From: Nocardiopsis coralli
GTDB lineage: Bacteria > Actinomycetota > Actinomycetes > Streptosporangiales > Streptosporangiaceae
DNA length: 64,000 nucleotides
Assembly: GCF_014892575.1 (NCBI RefSeq)
Contig: NZ_JADBGI010000004.1
Coordinates: forward strand, 283,503 to 347,502
Direction of reading: 5' to 3'
The notes under the pieces were generated by a model. The model was not told the origin of the DNA. It ran no database searches and saw nothing but the letters and a program-made list of their open reading frames with translations. The position numbers were made by a program, and so were the translations under genes. This document shows positions 28,116 through 36,495 of the stretch, in pieces; positions within the stretch are counted from its first letter, which is position 1, and every line of letters begins with the position of its first letter.

Positions 28116-28765
28116 CGCACCCACTGTCCGTCGTGGTGGCCGACGACTCGGTCCTGCTCCGCGAAGGGGTGGAAGGGGTCCTGACCCGGTTCGGCCACGA
28201 CGTGGTCGCCTCGGTCGGTGACGCCGACGCCCTCGAGGAGGCGGTGCGCGCCCACGGTCCGGACCTCGTCGTCACGGACGTGCGCATGCCGCCCGGGTTC
28301 CGGGACGAAGGGCTCCTGGCGGCCGTCCGCATCCGCCGCGAACGCCCGGGACTCGGGATCATCGTGCTCAGCCAGTACGTGCAGCCCGCCTACGCCTCGG
28401 AGCTCCTGGAGGTCGACGCCCCCGGCGGCGCGGGATACCTGCTCAAGGAGCGCATCGGCGACGTCGAGGAGTTCGCGGAGGCGGTCACGAAGGTCGCGTC
28501 GGGCGGCACGGTCCTGGACCGGGAGGTGATCCGCGTGATGATGGCGGCCCGGTCGAGCCCGCTCGAACGCCTGGCACCCCGCGAGCGCGAGGTCCTGGGG
28601 CTCATGGCCCGGGGCGAGTCCAACGCCGCCATCGCCCGCACCCTCGTGGTGTCGGACGCGGCGGTGCGCAAGCACATCGGGTCGATCTTCACCAAGCTCG
28701 ACCTGGATCCGCAGACCGACGGGCACCGCCGTGTGCTGGCGGTCCTGGCCTACCTGGACCGCTGA
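28112..28765 (+). CDS. NarL/LuxR-type response regulator
   Basis: A 217-residue regulator with an N-terminal receiver domain (phospho-acceptor Asp56 in VVTDVRMPP, acidic pair at Asp11/Asp12, Lys in YLLKERIGD) and a C-terminal LuxR-type HTH (LAPREREVLGLMARGESNAAIARTLVVSDAAVRKHIGSIFTKLDL). Paired with the preceding kinase by a 4-bp overlap. Expected to activate or repress the adjacent ABC exporter operon when phosphorylated. It ends 9 bp from the convergent OmpR-type kinase gene, with no terminator hairpin visible between. Confidence 0.94.
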   Translation: MTHPLSVVVADDSVLLREGVEGVLTRFGHDVVASVGDADALEEAVRAHGPDLVVTDVRMPPGFRDEGLLAAVRIRRERPGLGIIVLSQYVQPAYASELLEVDAPGGAGYLLKERIGDVEEFAEAVTKVASGGTVLDREVIRVMMAARSSPLERLAPREREVLGLMARGESNAAIARTLVVSDAAVRKHIGSIFTKLDLDPQTDGHRRVLAVLAYLDR

Positions 28766-28774
28766 CCGGGCCCC

Positions 28775-30160
28775 TCAGGCCGGCGGGAGCTCGATGAGCA
28801 CACCGAAGCCGGGGCGGTCGCCCTCGCCGATGCCGTCGGTCAGCGACAGCCGTCCGCCGCTGCCGCGCACGAGGTCGGCGACGATCGCGAGGCCCAGCCC
28901 GGTGCCCTCGGTGTTCTGGTGGCGGGTCGAGCGCCAGAACCGGTCCAGGGCCGACTCGCGCTCCTCCTCGGGCAGCCCTCCGCCGTCGTCGAGCACCCAC
29001 AGGTGCACGGGGTCGCCGTCGCGCGCCCGCACCGCGATCCGGGTCCCGCCGGAGAGCCGCGTCGCGTTGCTGACCAGTTCGTCGAGGATGCTGCCGAGCC
29101 CGCCCGCGGGTGCGAGCGCGCGCAACCCCTCGGGCACGTCGGTCTCGACCTCGATGCCGCGCGAGGAACCCAGGGCCCGCCAGCGTTCCACCCGCGTCTG
29201 CAGCACCTCCGACACGTCCACGGGTTCGGAACCGGTGACGCTCTCCAACCGGGTCGCGGCCAGCAGCGAGTTCAGCATCCGGTGCATGACGGTGGTCTCG
29301 TCCACGGCGATCGCGTGGGCCTCCCGCGCCTCCTCGGTCCGCAGGTGCGGGGCGAGGTTCTCCACCGCCAGGCGCAGGCTCGCGAGCGGGTTCCGCAGCT
29401 GGTGGGAGGCCTCCGAGACGAACGCACGCTGGCGTTCGAGCGCGGCCTGCACCACCGAGACCATGGTGTTGAAGGAGTCGGTGAGGTGGCGGAGTTCGGG
29501 CGGCCCGCGTTCGGCGTCCACACGCACCTCCAGGTCGCCCGACGAGACCGCCTCGGTGGCCTCGTCCAGGCGCCGGATCGGGCGCAGCACCCACCGGGAG
29601 AGCGGCAGGGCGGCGGCCACGAGCAGCGCCAGCGGCACGAGCCCGCCGACCGCCGTCCAGGCCCAGGCGTCGAGCACCTCCGAACCCAGCCGGTCGGTGG
29701 GCGCGACCAGCACGACCGCCCCGGCGACCTCGCTGTCGCGGCCCACGGGTTCGACGACCACGAGCGGGTCGTCGCTCCAGGGCCACACGGTCTCCGGCGG
29801 CGGTGGACGCTCACCCGCCAGGGCGGTGCGCACCTGCGCGTCGAGGGGCAGCGAGTCCAGCAGCTCGGCCGAGCGCTCGTCGTCCTCCGAGCCCGCGACG
29901 ACCTGCCCGTCGGGGGCGACCACCAGCACGGGGGTCCCGTACAGCTGCCGGTAGCGCTCCAGCTCCTGGTTGAGCGCGGACAACCGTTCGGCCTCCAGCG
30001 CGCTCTGTGCCAGGGACGCGAACCGCCCGGCGTCACCCGTGCGGTCGACGTAGGCCTCCTGGGTGCGCTGCTGCGCGGTCATCGTGCCCAGCGGCATCAG
30101 GACCGCCACGACCAGCACGACCGCGAACGGGACGAGGATGACGAGCAGGCGACGCAGCAC
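28775..30160 (-). CDS. OmpR-type sensor histidine kinase (HAMP-HisKA-HATPase)
   Basis: A 461-residue kinase. It has a first membrane helix at residues 4-28, an extracytoplasmic sensory region at about 30-165 (a PAS-like fold is suggested by LYGTPVLVVAPDGQVVAGS), a second helix at about 168-187 and a HAMP linker at 188-240. The HisKA box has His253 in FVSEASHQLRNPL, and the ATPase domain has N-box LDELVSNATRL, G1 DDGGGLP and G2 GTGLGLAIV. The GTG start lies 3 bp after the stop of the response regulator gene, so the two are cotranscribed. Close to TcrY/CseC-like envelope kinases of actinobacteria; the signal is unknown. Confidence 0.92.
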   Translation of the reverse strand: MLRRLLVILVPFAVVLVVAVLMPLGTMTAQQRTQEAYVDRTGDAGRFASLAQSALEAERLSALNQELERYRQLYGTPVLVVAPDGQVVAGSEDDERSAELLDSLPLDAQVRTALAGERPPPPETVWPWSDDPLVVVEPVGRDSEVAGAVVLVAPTDRLGSEVLDAWAWTAVGGLVPLALLVAAALPLSRWVLRPIRRLDEATEAVSSGDLEVRVDAERGPPELRHLTDSFNTMVSVVQAALERQRAFVSEASHQLRNPLASLRLAVENLAPHLRTEEAREAHAIAVDETTVMHRMLNSLLAATRLESVTGSEPVDVSEVLQTRVERWRALGSSRGIEVETDVPEGLRALAPAGGLGSILDELVSNATRLSGGTRIAVRARDGDPVHLWVLDDGGGLPEEERESALDRFWRSTRHQNTEGTGLGLAIVADLVRGSGGRLSLTDGIGEGDRPGFGVLIELPPA

Positions 30161-30163
30161 GGG

Positions 30164-30832
30164 TCAGGCCCCGTCGAGCATGTAACCGACGCCCCGCACG
30201 GTACGGATGCGCACCGAGTCGCCGAGCTTGGCGCGCAGCGACGCCACGTGGGTGTCGAGCGTGCGAGAGGACGCCTCCCACGCGGTGCCCCACACCTGGT
30301 CGAGGATCTGGTCGCGCGCCACCACCGAGGGCGAACGCCCGGCGAGCAGAGCCAACAGGTCGAACTCCTTGCGGGCCAGGCGTACCGGTTCGCCGTCCAC
30401 GGTCGCCGTCCGGGAATCGGGGTGCACGACCACGTCACCCACCCGGATCGGCGGTTCGGCCTCCTCGGGTTCGGCGCGGGCGGGACGGGTGCGGCGCAGG
30501 ACCGCGTCGACGCGGGCGAGGAGTTCGGCGACACCGAAGGGTTTGACCACGTAGTCGTCGGCGCCCGCGCGCAGTCCGCGCACCCGGTCGCGTTCCTCGC
30601 CGCGGGCGGTCACGGCGATGATGGCGGTCTGCGGCCGGCCGCGCAGCCGGCGCAGCAGCTCGATGCCGTCGGCGTCGGGCAGGCCGAGGTCGAGCAGGAC
30701 GACGTCTGCGGGCGGGGCGCTGAGGGCGCGCTCCGCGGTGGCCACCCGTTGGACCTCGAACGAGGCCGACCGCAGGGCGGTCACCAGCCCGCGTGCGACC
30801 CGGTCGTCGTCCTCCACCACGAGAATGCGCAT
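30164..30832 (-). CDS. OmpR/PhoB-type response regulator
   Basis: A 222-residue regulator. The receiver domain has acidic residues at 8-10, the phospho-acceptor Asp48 in VVLLDLGLPD and the conserved Lys in YVVKPFG; the winged HTH covers about residues 125-222 (RLARKEFDLLALL, RTLDTHVASLRAKLG, RTVRGVGYML). ATG 30832 is chosen because TACCAT, a -10-like box, ends 8 bp upstream; an ATG at 30841 overlaps that box. It lies 71 bp downstream of the conflict-system operon on the same strand, so readthrough from that operon is possible. Confidence 0.93.
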   Translation of the reverse strand: MRILVVEDDDRVARGLVTALRSASFEVQRVATAERALSAPPADVVLLDLGLPDADGIELLRRLRGRPQTAIIAVTARGEERDRVRGLRAGADDYVVKPFGVAELLARVDAVLRRTRPARAEPEEAEPPIRVGDVVVHPDSRTATVDGEPVRLARKEFDLLALLAGRSPSVVARDQILDQVWGTAWEASSRTLDTHVASLRAKLGDSVRIRTVRGVGYMLDGA

Positions 30833-30903
30833 GAGCAGCATGGTAGGCAGATTCGGCGACCTCCCGAGGACACCCGGCCCGCGGGGCCCTGACCGGCCGT
30901 CGC

Positions 30904-31242
30904 TCAGCCGCCGGTCCCGTCCCTGCGGTCCCACTCCATCTGGACGCGCAGGTTGCCCTCGGCGGACGAGCGGGCGATGATCGCGCCGGTCTCCGCGCTG
31001 AGCTTCACCCCGACGGTGACCCGGATCACGTCCGGGCCGAGGGCGGTGCCGAGCTCGTCCAGGGTGGCGCCCACCGCGCGCCGCACCGACGAGAGCCGTT
31101 CGGTGAGCGTGCCGACCGCCTCCTCGATCCGGTCCCCGCCCGAGACCAGCTCGGTGCCGTGGGGATCGCCGTCGACCTCCACGTACACCTCGTCCTCCTC
31201 CGGCCCCTGGTCGCCGATGCGCAGACGCACGAGTCGTGTCAC
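30904..31242 (-). CDS. Trypsin-co-occurring domain protein (Trypco1, CU044_2847 type)
   Basis: A 112-residue protein starting with GTG in a 4-bp GTGA overlap with the preceding gene. It is a single small alpha/beta domain: an N-terminal strand region EVYVEVDGDP, a helix with EEAVGTLTERLSSVRRAVGATLDEL, and a C-terminal strand pair ending in VTVGVKLSAETGAIIARSSAEGNLRVQMEW. The GVKLSAETGAIIA block is the signature I associate with the Trypco1 family, named for its recurrent neighbourhood with trypsin-like proteases in conflict islands. Here a trypsin-like gene starts the same operon. The molecular role is unknown; a regulatory or substrate-binding partner of the protease is the usual proposal. 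Confidence 0.8.
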   Translation of the reverse strand: MTRLVRLRIGDQGPEEDEVYVEVDGDPHGTELVSGGDRIEEAVGTLTERLSSVRRAVGATLDELGTALGPDVIRVTVGVKLSAETGAIIARSSAEGNLRVQMEWDRRDGTGG

Positions 31243-32879
31243 GGCCTGTCTCCTTCCCGGGGGTGCCCGTGCCCGTTGCGGGCGTAGACGTCGACGGGCG
31301 CGCGGTACCGGCGTGCGACCGCGGCGCTCTCCACCGCGGGCAGCATCGCCTCGACCCACACCCGGGCCCCGGCGCCGGCCTGGGGCGTGCCCACGTGTTC
31401 GCCGTCGAGCATGCGGGCGAGGTCGTCGAACCAGGGGTCGCGGCCGCCCAGCACCCGTACCGCCAGGCGCAGCATCCGCCGGATCTCCGGCACCTGCCCG
31501 CCCAGCGCGAGCAGCCGGGCACGCACCCCGGTGCGGAAGTCCCAACGGACCTCCTCGCCCGGGTCCTCGTCCAGGACCCCGTCGGCCAGGCGCACGAGCC
31601 CGCTGAAGAAGACCTCGGTGAGCTCGGAGGGGGAAGCCGCTCCCAACACGTCGCGGCACACCTCGGAGACCACGGCCGGGTGCAGCGGGACCGCAGCCAG
31701 CGCCACCGCCAGCTCGAACGCCTCCGGGCTGGCCGTGCGCCGGAACCGCAGCACCGCCTCCCCCTCGGGCACCTCCGGTTCGGCCCGCGCCCCGGGGTCG
31801 GGGTACTCGGCGGCGTGCACCCACAGGCGCGAGCGGCTGCGCACCATCGTGAAGGACGCCCAGTCGTGCAGGGCGGCCGCGCGCAACGGCAGCACCGGGA
31901 TCAGGGTTCCGCGCGGGTGTTCCTCCTCGATCGCGCCGGCACGGGAGCTCTCGCGCACGTACCCGGTGTTGGGGCCGCCCGGGCTCGCCGGCCACGACGC
32001 GCGGATGCGTGTGGGCACCGTGCGGATCGACCCGCGGCGCCACAGTTGCGGGCGCAGCAGGTGCAGCACGGCCACCGCACCCCCGCGGGCGGCACGGGCC
32101 ACCCAGTCCTGGAACCCGGCGTCGCCCCAGGCCGCGCCGAGCCCGTCGGTGACGATCAGGGTGACGTGCGGGCCGCCCTCCCCGGGCGGCCGCAGGTGTC
32201 GGGGGCGCCCGTCGGGGTCGGCGAGCAGGGGAGGACCGGGCCGCCGGGAGTCGAAACCGAGCAGGTCGACGGAGCGGAAGATGCCGCTGCGGCGCAGGAG
32301 GCGCGTGAGGTCGTCGGTCACACCGCGCTGGAACAGCATGGACACGCCGGTGTCGGTGACCAGGGCCAGGCGAACGGTCCGCGCGGCCCCCGGGCGCAGC
32401 GCGGGCAGCACCGGCACCCCGGAGGCGCGGCGTTCCCCGGGTCCCCAGTGCGCGGTGTCCAGGAGCGCGCGTGCATAGTTGCGGGCGGTGTCGGCGAGGT
32501 CGGGGTGCTCGGGGCGGCCCCTCGGAACCTTGAGGTTGAACAGGCTGAACGCCGACAGGAGGCCGGAGCGGTCCTCCAGGCGCTGGTGGGCGGGGTCGTC
32601 GATGGGCACGGCCGGTACGGACGCCGGCCCGACCGGAGGCCTGTTCGCCGGTTCGGGGTCCTCGGCCGGGGCCTCGTGCCGTCGCGGGAGCGCCCCCGGC
32701 GACGCGGGGTCCGGAGGCAGGGGTTCGGTGAAGGGCAGGTGCGCCAGGTGCCCGTACCGCAGCCGGGACGTGCCGTCCGCGGCCTGTTTCATGACCGCGG
32801 CCAGGTGCACGGCGTCGGCGAGGTCGGTGGCGTCCAGGCCGTACTCGCCCAGCGGCAGGGGCTCCTGGCCGCCGCTCAT
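31239..32879 (-). CDS. SAV_2336-type protein with degenerate vWA-like domain (vWA component of ternary conflict system)
   Basis: A 546-residue protein. The N-terminal 110 residues are a short globular start plus a proline-rich linker. The central part has the Rossmann-like pattern of a von Willebrand A domain: VRLALVTDTGVSMLF, where Asp176, Gly178 and Ser180 stand in for the usual DxSxS, then LLRRSGIFRSVDLLGFDSR and VTLIVTDGLGAAW. The C-terminal 200 residues are helical (RRTASPEAFELAVALAAVPL ... EVCRDVLGAASPSELTEVFFSGLV), matching the SAV_2336 family of actinomycetes. The MIDAS motif is imperfect, so metal binding is doubtful. ATGA overlap with the MoxR-like ATPase gene implies they act together, as vWA and MoxR proteins generally do. 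Confidence 0.78.
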   Translation of the reverse strand: MSGGQEPLPLGEYGLDATDLADAVHLAAVMKQAADGTSRLRYGHLAHLPFTEPLPPDPASPGALPRRHEAPAEDPEPANRPPVGPASVPAVPIDDPAHQRLEDRSGLLSAFSLFNLKVPRGRPEHPDLADTARNYARALLDTAHWGPGERRASGVPVLPALRPGAARTVRLALVTDTGVSMLFQRGVTDDLTRLLRRSGIFRSVDLLGFDSRRPGPPLLADPDGRPRHLRPPGEGGPHVTLIVTDGLGAAWGDAGFQDWVARAARGGAVAVLHLLRPQLWRRGSIRTVPTRIRASWPASPGGPNTGYVRESSRAGAIEEEHPRGTLIPVLPLRAAALHDWASFTMVRSRSRLWVHAAEYPDPGARAEPEVPEGEAVLRFRRTASPEAFELAVALAAVPLHPAVVSEVCRDVLGAASPSELTEVFFSGLVRLADGVLDEDPGEEVRWDFRTGVRARLLALGGQVPEIRRMLRLAVRVLGGRDPWFDDLARMLDGEHVGTPQAGAGARVWVEAMLPAVESAAVARRYRAPVDVYARNGHGHPREGDRP

Positions 32880-34003
32880 CCGGGTGATTCCGTGAGCCGG
32901 TGCCAGAGGAGCTCGGCCAGGTGGTCGACCTGCTCGGGGGTGGGACCGCCGTCGTGGTCGAGCTGCCCGACCAGGTGGACGGCGTTGAGCAGCTGGTCGA
33001 GGGCGAGCTGGTCGCCGTGCACACCCGCGTCGAGGAACTTGGTGACCAGATCCCGTGTACCGGTGGGGAGGTTGCCGTCGAAGTGCCCGGCGACCGCGGC
33101 CAGGAGCTCCTCCTCCCGGGGCAGTCCCATGCGCACGGGGATGCACCGCCGCATGAACGCGGGTGGGAGGTCGCGGTCGTTGTTGCAGGTCAGAACCACG
33201 ATGGGGAAGGCAGAGCACAGAACGCGGCCGCGCTCGACCGCGACCGGGCGCCCCGGGTCGTCGGTGGCGACCTCTATGCGCTCGGCGACCCCGGCCAGGC
33301 GCGCGAGCTCGGGCACGTCGAACCCGCCGCTCTCGAACAGGTCGAGCAGGTCGCCCGACAGGTCGAAGTCGCCCAGGTCGAAGTCGTCCACGAGCAGTAC
33401 CCGCGGCAGGTGCGCCGGGAGGAACGCCGTGCCCAGCGGGCCCAGCGTGAGGTACCGCCCGATGGAACGCGCGCTGCTGCCCAGCCGGCCGTCGTCCCCG
33501 CCCGGGGGTTCGTCGCCGGTGAGCCGCACACGGGCGTTCTCCAGGTTGAGGTCGTGGATCTGGGTGAGCGGATCGTAGGAGTACAGGCCCTCGCGCACCG
33601 TCGACCGGCTCGTGACCGGCCACCGCAGGACCCGTCCCAACTGCAGCTCGCGGGAGATCTGGTGGGCCAGGCTGGACTTGCCCACACCGGGGGGACCCAC
33701 CAGCAGCAGGGGGCGCCGCAGGTGGATGGCGGCGTTGACCTTGTCGAGCAGGTCCTTGCGTTCGGGGCCCAGGGGGATGGCGAAACCCCGGGTGCGGGCC
33801 GGTCCCAGGTAACGGCCGCTGGTCTCGTCGTGAGGCGGGTCGGTGGGGTCCGGCCGCCCGCCGAAGGTCCGCCACTGGGGTGGGGGCGGCAGCTGGGTGA
33901 GCAGGTCCAGGTGCGGGCGGGGTTGGCCCGTTCCGTGGAAGATCCACCACTCCGGCACGTCCGGCACGGGATCGGTCGATCCTGATTCGGCTGGTGTGGT
34001 CAT
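32876..34003 (-). CDS. MoxR-like AAA+ ATPase of conflict system
   Basis: A 375-residue AAA+ ATPase. After a proline-rich N-terminal tail of about 60 residues comes Walker A VGPPGVGKSS (Lys109), a Walker B-like RVLLVDDFDLGD in which the usual glutamate is Asp207, sensor 1 with Asn274/Asn275 in VVLTCNNDRDLPPAFMRRC, and arginines at 285-286 that could be the finger. The sequence around sensor 1 is close to the MoxR/AAA_5 branch found beside vWA proteins. The C-terminal helices complete the lid. ATG at 34003 is preceded by AAGGA. It is expected to remodel or signal to the vWA and VMAP partners in an NTP-dependent way. Confidence 0.88.
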   Translation of the reverse strand: MTTPAESGSTDPVPDVPEWWIFHGTGQPRPHLDLLTQLPPPPQWRTFGGRPDPTDPPHDETSGRYLGPARTRGFAIPLGPERKDLLDKVNAAIHLRRPLLLVGPPGVGKSSLAHQISRELQLGRVLRWPVTSRSTVREGLYSYDPLTQIHDLNLENARVRLTGDEPPGGDDGRLGSSARSIGRYLTLGPLGTAFLPAHLPRVLLVDDFDLGDFDLSGDLLDLFESGGFDVPELARLAGVAERIEVATDDPGRPVAVERGRVLCSAFPIVVLTCNNDRDLPPAFMRRCIPVRMGLPREEELLAAVAGHFDGNLPTGTRDLVTKFLDAGVHGDQLALDQLLNAVHLVGQLDHDGGPTPEQVDHLAELLWHRLTESPG

Positions 34004-34037
34004 GGGGGGTTGTCCTTCGAACCGCGCCCGACGCGGG

Positions 34038-35522
34038 CTACTGGATGCTTCGGTGGGACATCGGTGGGGGCGGAGGGGGCAGGACCGGCAGGGTGTCGTG
34101 GTAGATGACAGCGATCTGCGAGCTGCTCTCGATGTACCCGTAATCACTGGGCGACACGCGCCCCGACCGGGAGCGCAGCAGGGCGGCGGGCAGCTCGGAC
34201 ATGTCGTCGGGGGACACCGTCACCTCGCGTTCCATCTGCACCGGGCTCAACCAGGATCCGACCGGACGGGGGGAATCCCCGAAATGCCAGATGACCACCG
34301 GAACGCCGCTCCGCACCGCCAGGGCCACGCTCAGGAAGACCTCGCCGAGACCGCGTGGAACGGAAATTCCGATGACTCTGTCGTCATCGAGCCTTTTGGC
34401 GATCAGTCTCTCATTCATGTCCGCCGTGTGGAAGAGGTCGAAAACCGCGGCACGGCCGTCGCGGAAAAGGCCGGACCAGCGTTGTGAGAAACGTTTCTGT
34501 GCACTTCTGACCTCGGGCGAGCGCCGGTCGAGGAGGGCTTCGTCGCGGTAGACGACCTCGGCGCGCTCGCCCAGGGGCCGGCCCTGGAGTGTGCGCCCGT
34601 TCTGCCAGCGTTCGGCGACGGCCTCGGCCATGAGGTCGAGCGAGGTCACCAGCTCCACGCGGGTGCTGCGGTGGTGGGCGGAACGCGAGTCGGCGAGCAG
34701 AAGGTCGAGCCGGGACCCCACCCGCACGCTGATCTCCTCGCCGGGCACGTCGCGGTCCATCCAGTGCTCGGCGAAGTCGGGCGGGCCGCCGCGGCCGTCG
34801 CTCAGCACCGACCAGCTCTCCAGGTCGTAGCGGTCGCGGCAGCTGCGGCTGACCCGCACCACGAGGCGGGCGGGCAGGTCCTCGGGCGCGGGCGCGGGCA
34901 GGGGGGCGGCGCCCAGGGCCCCGCCCCACTGTCCGAGCAGGTCGGCGCAGGACAACGCGGGGTGGGCGGCGGCGAGCCAGGCGCAGAACCGGGCGGCGGG
35001 GGAGGGGTCGTCGAAGGCCGGGAGCAGGGCGAGGTTGACCAGCGCCTCCCAGGCGGTCTCGGGCGGGGGCAGGCCGCCGCCCTTGCCGGCGTGGTCGGCG
35101 CGGATCGACCGGTAGGTCTCGCGGACCCCGGGTTCGCAGGGCAGCAGGGCGAGTTCGGCGCGCACGGTCGCGAGGTCCCCGGAGACGGTGGCGGCCCCGG
35201 CGGTGGCGGCGTCCACGAGCACGGACCCGAGCACGGTGTCCTCGGCCTCGCGCACGTACGGCGCCGCCTCCGCGGCCAGGGCCTCGGCGGCGACACTGCG
35301 CGCGTCCTTGCGCAGGACCCAGCGCACCAGCGGCAGCAGGGTCCCCTGGGTCTCACAGGCGGTGACCAGGCGCAGGGCGAAGCGGTAGACCGGCCCGGTG
35401 CCGACCTCGCGCCTGATGCGCAGGGGCAGGCAGCTCAGCAGATCGCTCTGGCCCTCCCTGTCCTGCACGTAGGCGACCTCGCACAGGGCGTCGACCAGGC
35501 TCTCGCGGTCCTCAGGTGTCAC
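34038..35522 (-). CDS. VMAP-type protein (vWA-MoxR-associated protein) with N-terminal EAD2-like adaptor
   Basis: A 494-residue protein. Residues about 1-85 look like an effector-associated domain of the EAD2 type (RESLVDALCEVAYVQDREGQ ... LRIRREVGTGPVYRFALRLV), matching the C-terminus of the protease encoded just upstream. A helical middle part follows (about 90-190). The C-terminal 280 residues resemble VMAP-C: strand block RLVVRVSRSC, LGERAEVVYRDEALLDRR with RFSQRWSGLFRDG, and a late GLGEVFLSVALAVRSGVPVVIWHF. Family members are thought to be the sensor or hub of vWA-MoxR systems. It begins with GTG at 35522, overlapping the protease gene by 11 bp, and has a GAGGGGG ribosome-binding site. 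The last 15 residues include a proline run. Confidence 0.78.
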   Translation of the reverse strand: MTPEDRESLVDALCEVAYVQDREGQSDLLSCLPLRIRREVGTGPVYRFALRLVTACETQGTLLPLVRWVLRKDARSVAAEALAAEAAPYVREAEDTVLGSVLVDAATAGAATVSGDLATVRAELALLPCEPGVRETYRSIRADHAGKGGGLPPPETAWEALVNLALLPAFDDPSPAARFCAWLAAAHPALSCADLLGQWGGALGAAPLPAPAPEDLPARLVVRVSRSCRDRYDLESWSVLSDGRGGPPDFAEHWMDRDVPGEEISVRVGSRLDLLLADSRSAHHRSTRVELVTSLDLMAEAVAERWQNGRTLQGRPLGERAEVVYRDEALLDRRSPEVRSAQKRFSQRWSGLFRDGRAAVFDLFHTADMNERLIAKRLDDDRVIGISVPRGLGEVFLSVALAVRSGVPVVIWHFGDSPRPVGSWLSPVQMEREVTVSPDDMSELPAALLRSRSGRVSPSDYGYIESSSQIAVIYHDTLPVLPPPPPPMSHRSIQ

Positions 35523-36495
35523 CGCACCCCCTCAACAGGGGAGCGGCGGCCTCCCGGACACGCCGCATGGGTGCGCTGGCCTCCTCCCACGCCGCCAGGT
35601 GGTCCAGGACCTCGCCGAGGATCCCGTAGTCGCGGTGGGCGCGCAGGACCAGCTCGTGGGAGAAGACGACGGGGACCGCCCCGGCGTCGATCCTGCGCCG
35701 CAGCCGGGGGTCGAGGGCGCTGACGAAGAGGGCGCGCACTTCGCGGGAGGCGACGGTCTCCAGGTCGGAGACGGCCTCGGCGAGGGTGTGCAGGCTCTCG
35801 TGGTCGAGGACGGGGGCGGGCCCGGGTCTGTGCCGGACGGGTACGGGCCCGGCGGGGTGCGGGGGACCCACGGGGCTCAGGTGACGCAGGGGGGCCAGTG
35901 CGGGCACGGCGGTGAGCGGGACCATCCAGGCCAGCCGCCCCTGCGCCCCGGCCTCCCGCACGATGCCGAGGAGCCGGCCGTCGTGGTCGCTCACCCCGCT
36001 CCCGCTGAACCCGCGGGTGACGGTGACCGGCGCGGAGGCGTCGACGTCGATCTGCACGTACTCGGGGCGGGCTCCGCCGGGGCCGCGCACGACCCCGGTG
36101 AGCCAGCGTCCGGCGGGGGAGTGCGGGAACCCGAGGATCCGTACGCCCAGGTCGGCCAGGGTGTGCGGCGCGCGGGTGTCGAGCGGCGCGGGGGCGGTGG
36201 GGGCGCGGCGGTCCAGGCGCAGGAGGGCCGCGTCCCACGGGGGAGCGTCCTCCCACCACCATCCGTCCTCGACGACCTCGGCCCCGGTGTGCCACGAGCG
36301 GTCGCCGCGGGGTGCGTCGAGGCGGACCCGGGTGCCGGGGCCGCCCTCGCCTGCGGCGGTGCGCACGACGTGGGCGCACGTGAGGACGTGGTCGGGGGTG
36401 ACCAGAACCGCGGCACCGTGGAGGACTCCGCCGTCCCGGTCGGTGATCCTGAACTGCCAGTCGGGTGTGCTGTTGTGGTGGGCGGATGCGGACAC
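35512..36495 (-). CDS. Trypsin-like serine protease with C-terminal EAD2-like adaptor (presumptive effector)
   Basis: A 327-residue protein without a signal peptide, so the protease is predicted to stay in the cytoplasm. The chymotrypsin-fold triad is intact: His42 in LTCAHVV, Asp88 in PPWDAALLRL and Ser164 in GFSGSGV. After the catalytic domain (to about residue 200) comes a proline-rich linker and a helical segment of about 85 residues (LHTLAEAVSDLETVASREVR ... HRDYGILGEVLDHL) that resembles the EAD2-like N-terminus of the VMAP protein, presumably for homotypic recruitment. GTG start at 36495 with GGGAG upstream. First gene of the five-gene operon; by analogy with related systems it would cleave target proteins once activated. 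Confidence 0.85.
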   Translation of the reverse strand: MSASAHHNSTPDWQFRITDRDGGVLHGAAVLVTPDHVLTCAHVVRTAAGEGGPGTRVRLDAPRGDRSWHTGAEVVEDGWWWEDAPPWDAALLRLDRRAPTAPAPLDTRAPHTLADLGVRILGFPHSPAGRWLTGVVRGPGGARPEYVQIDVDASAPVTVTRGFSGSGVSDHDGRLLGIVREAGAQGRLAWMVPLTAVPALAPLRHLSPVGPPHPAGPVPVRHRPGPAPVLDHESLHTLAEAVSDLETVASREVRALFVSALDPRLRRRIDAGAVPVVFSHELVLRAHRDYGILGEVLDHLAAWEEASAPMRRVREAAAPLLRGCGDT

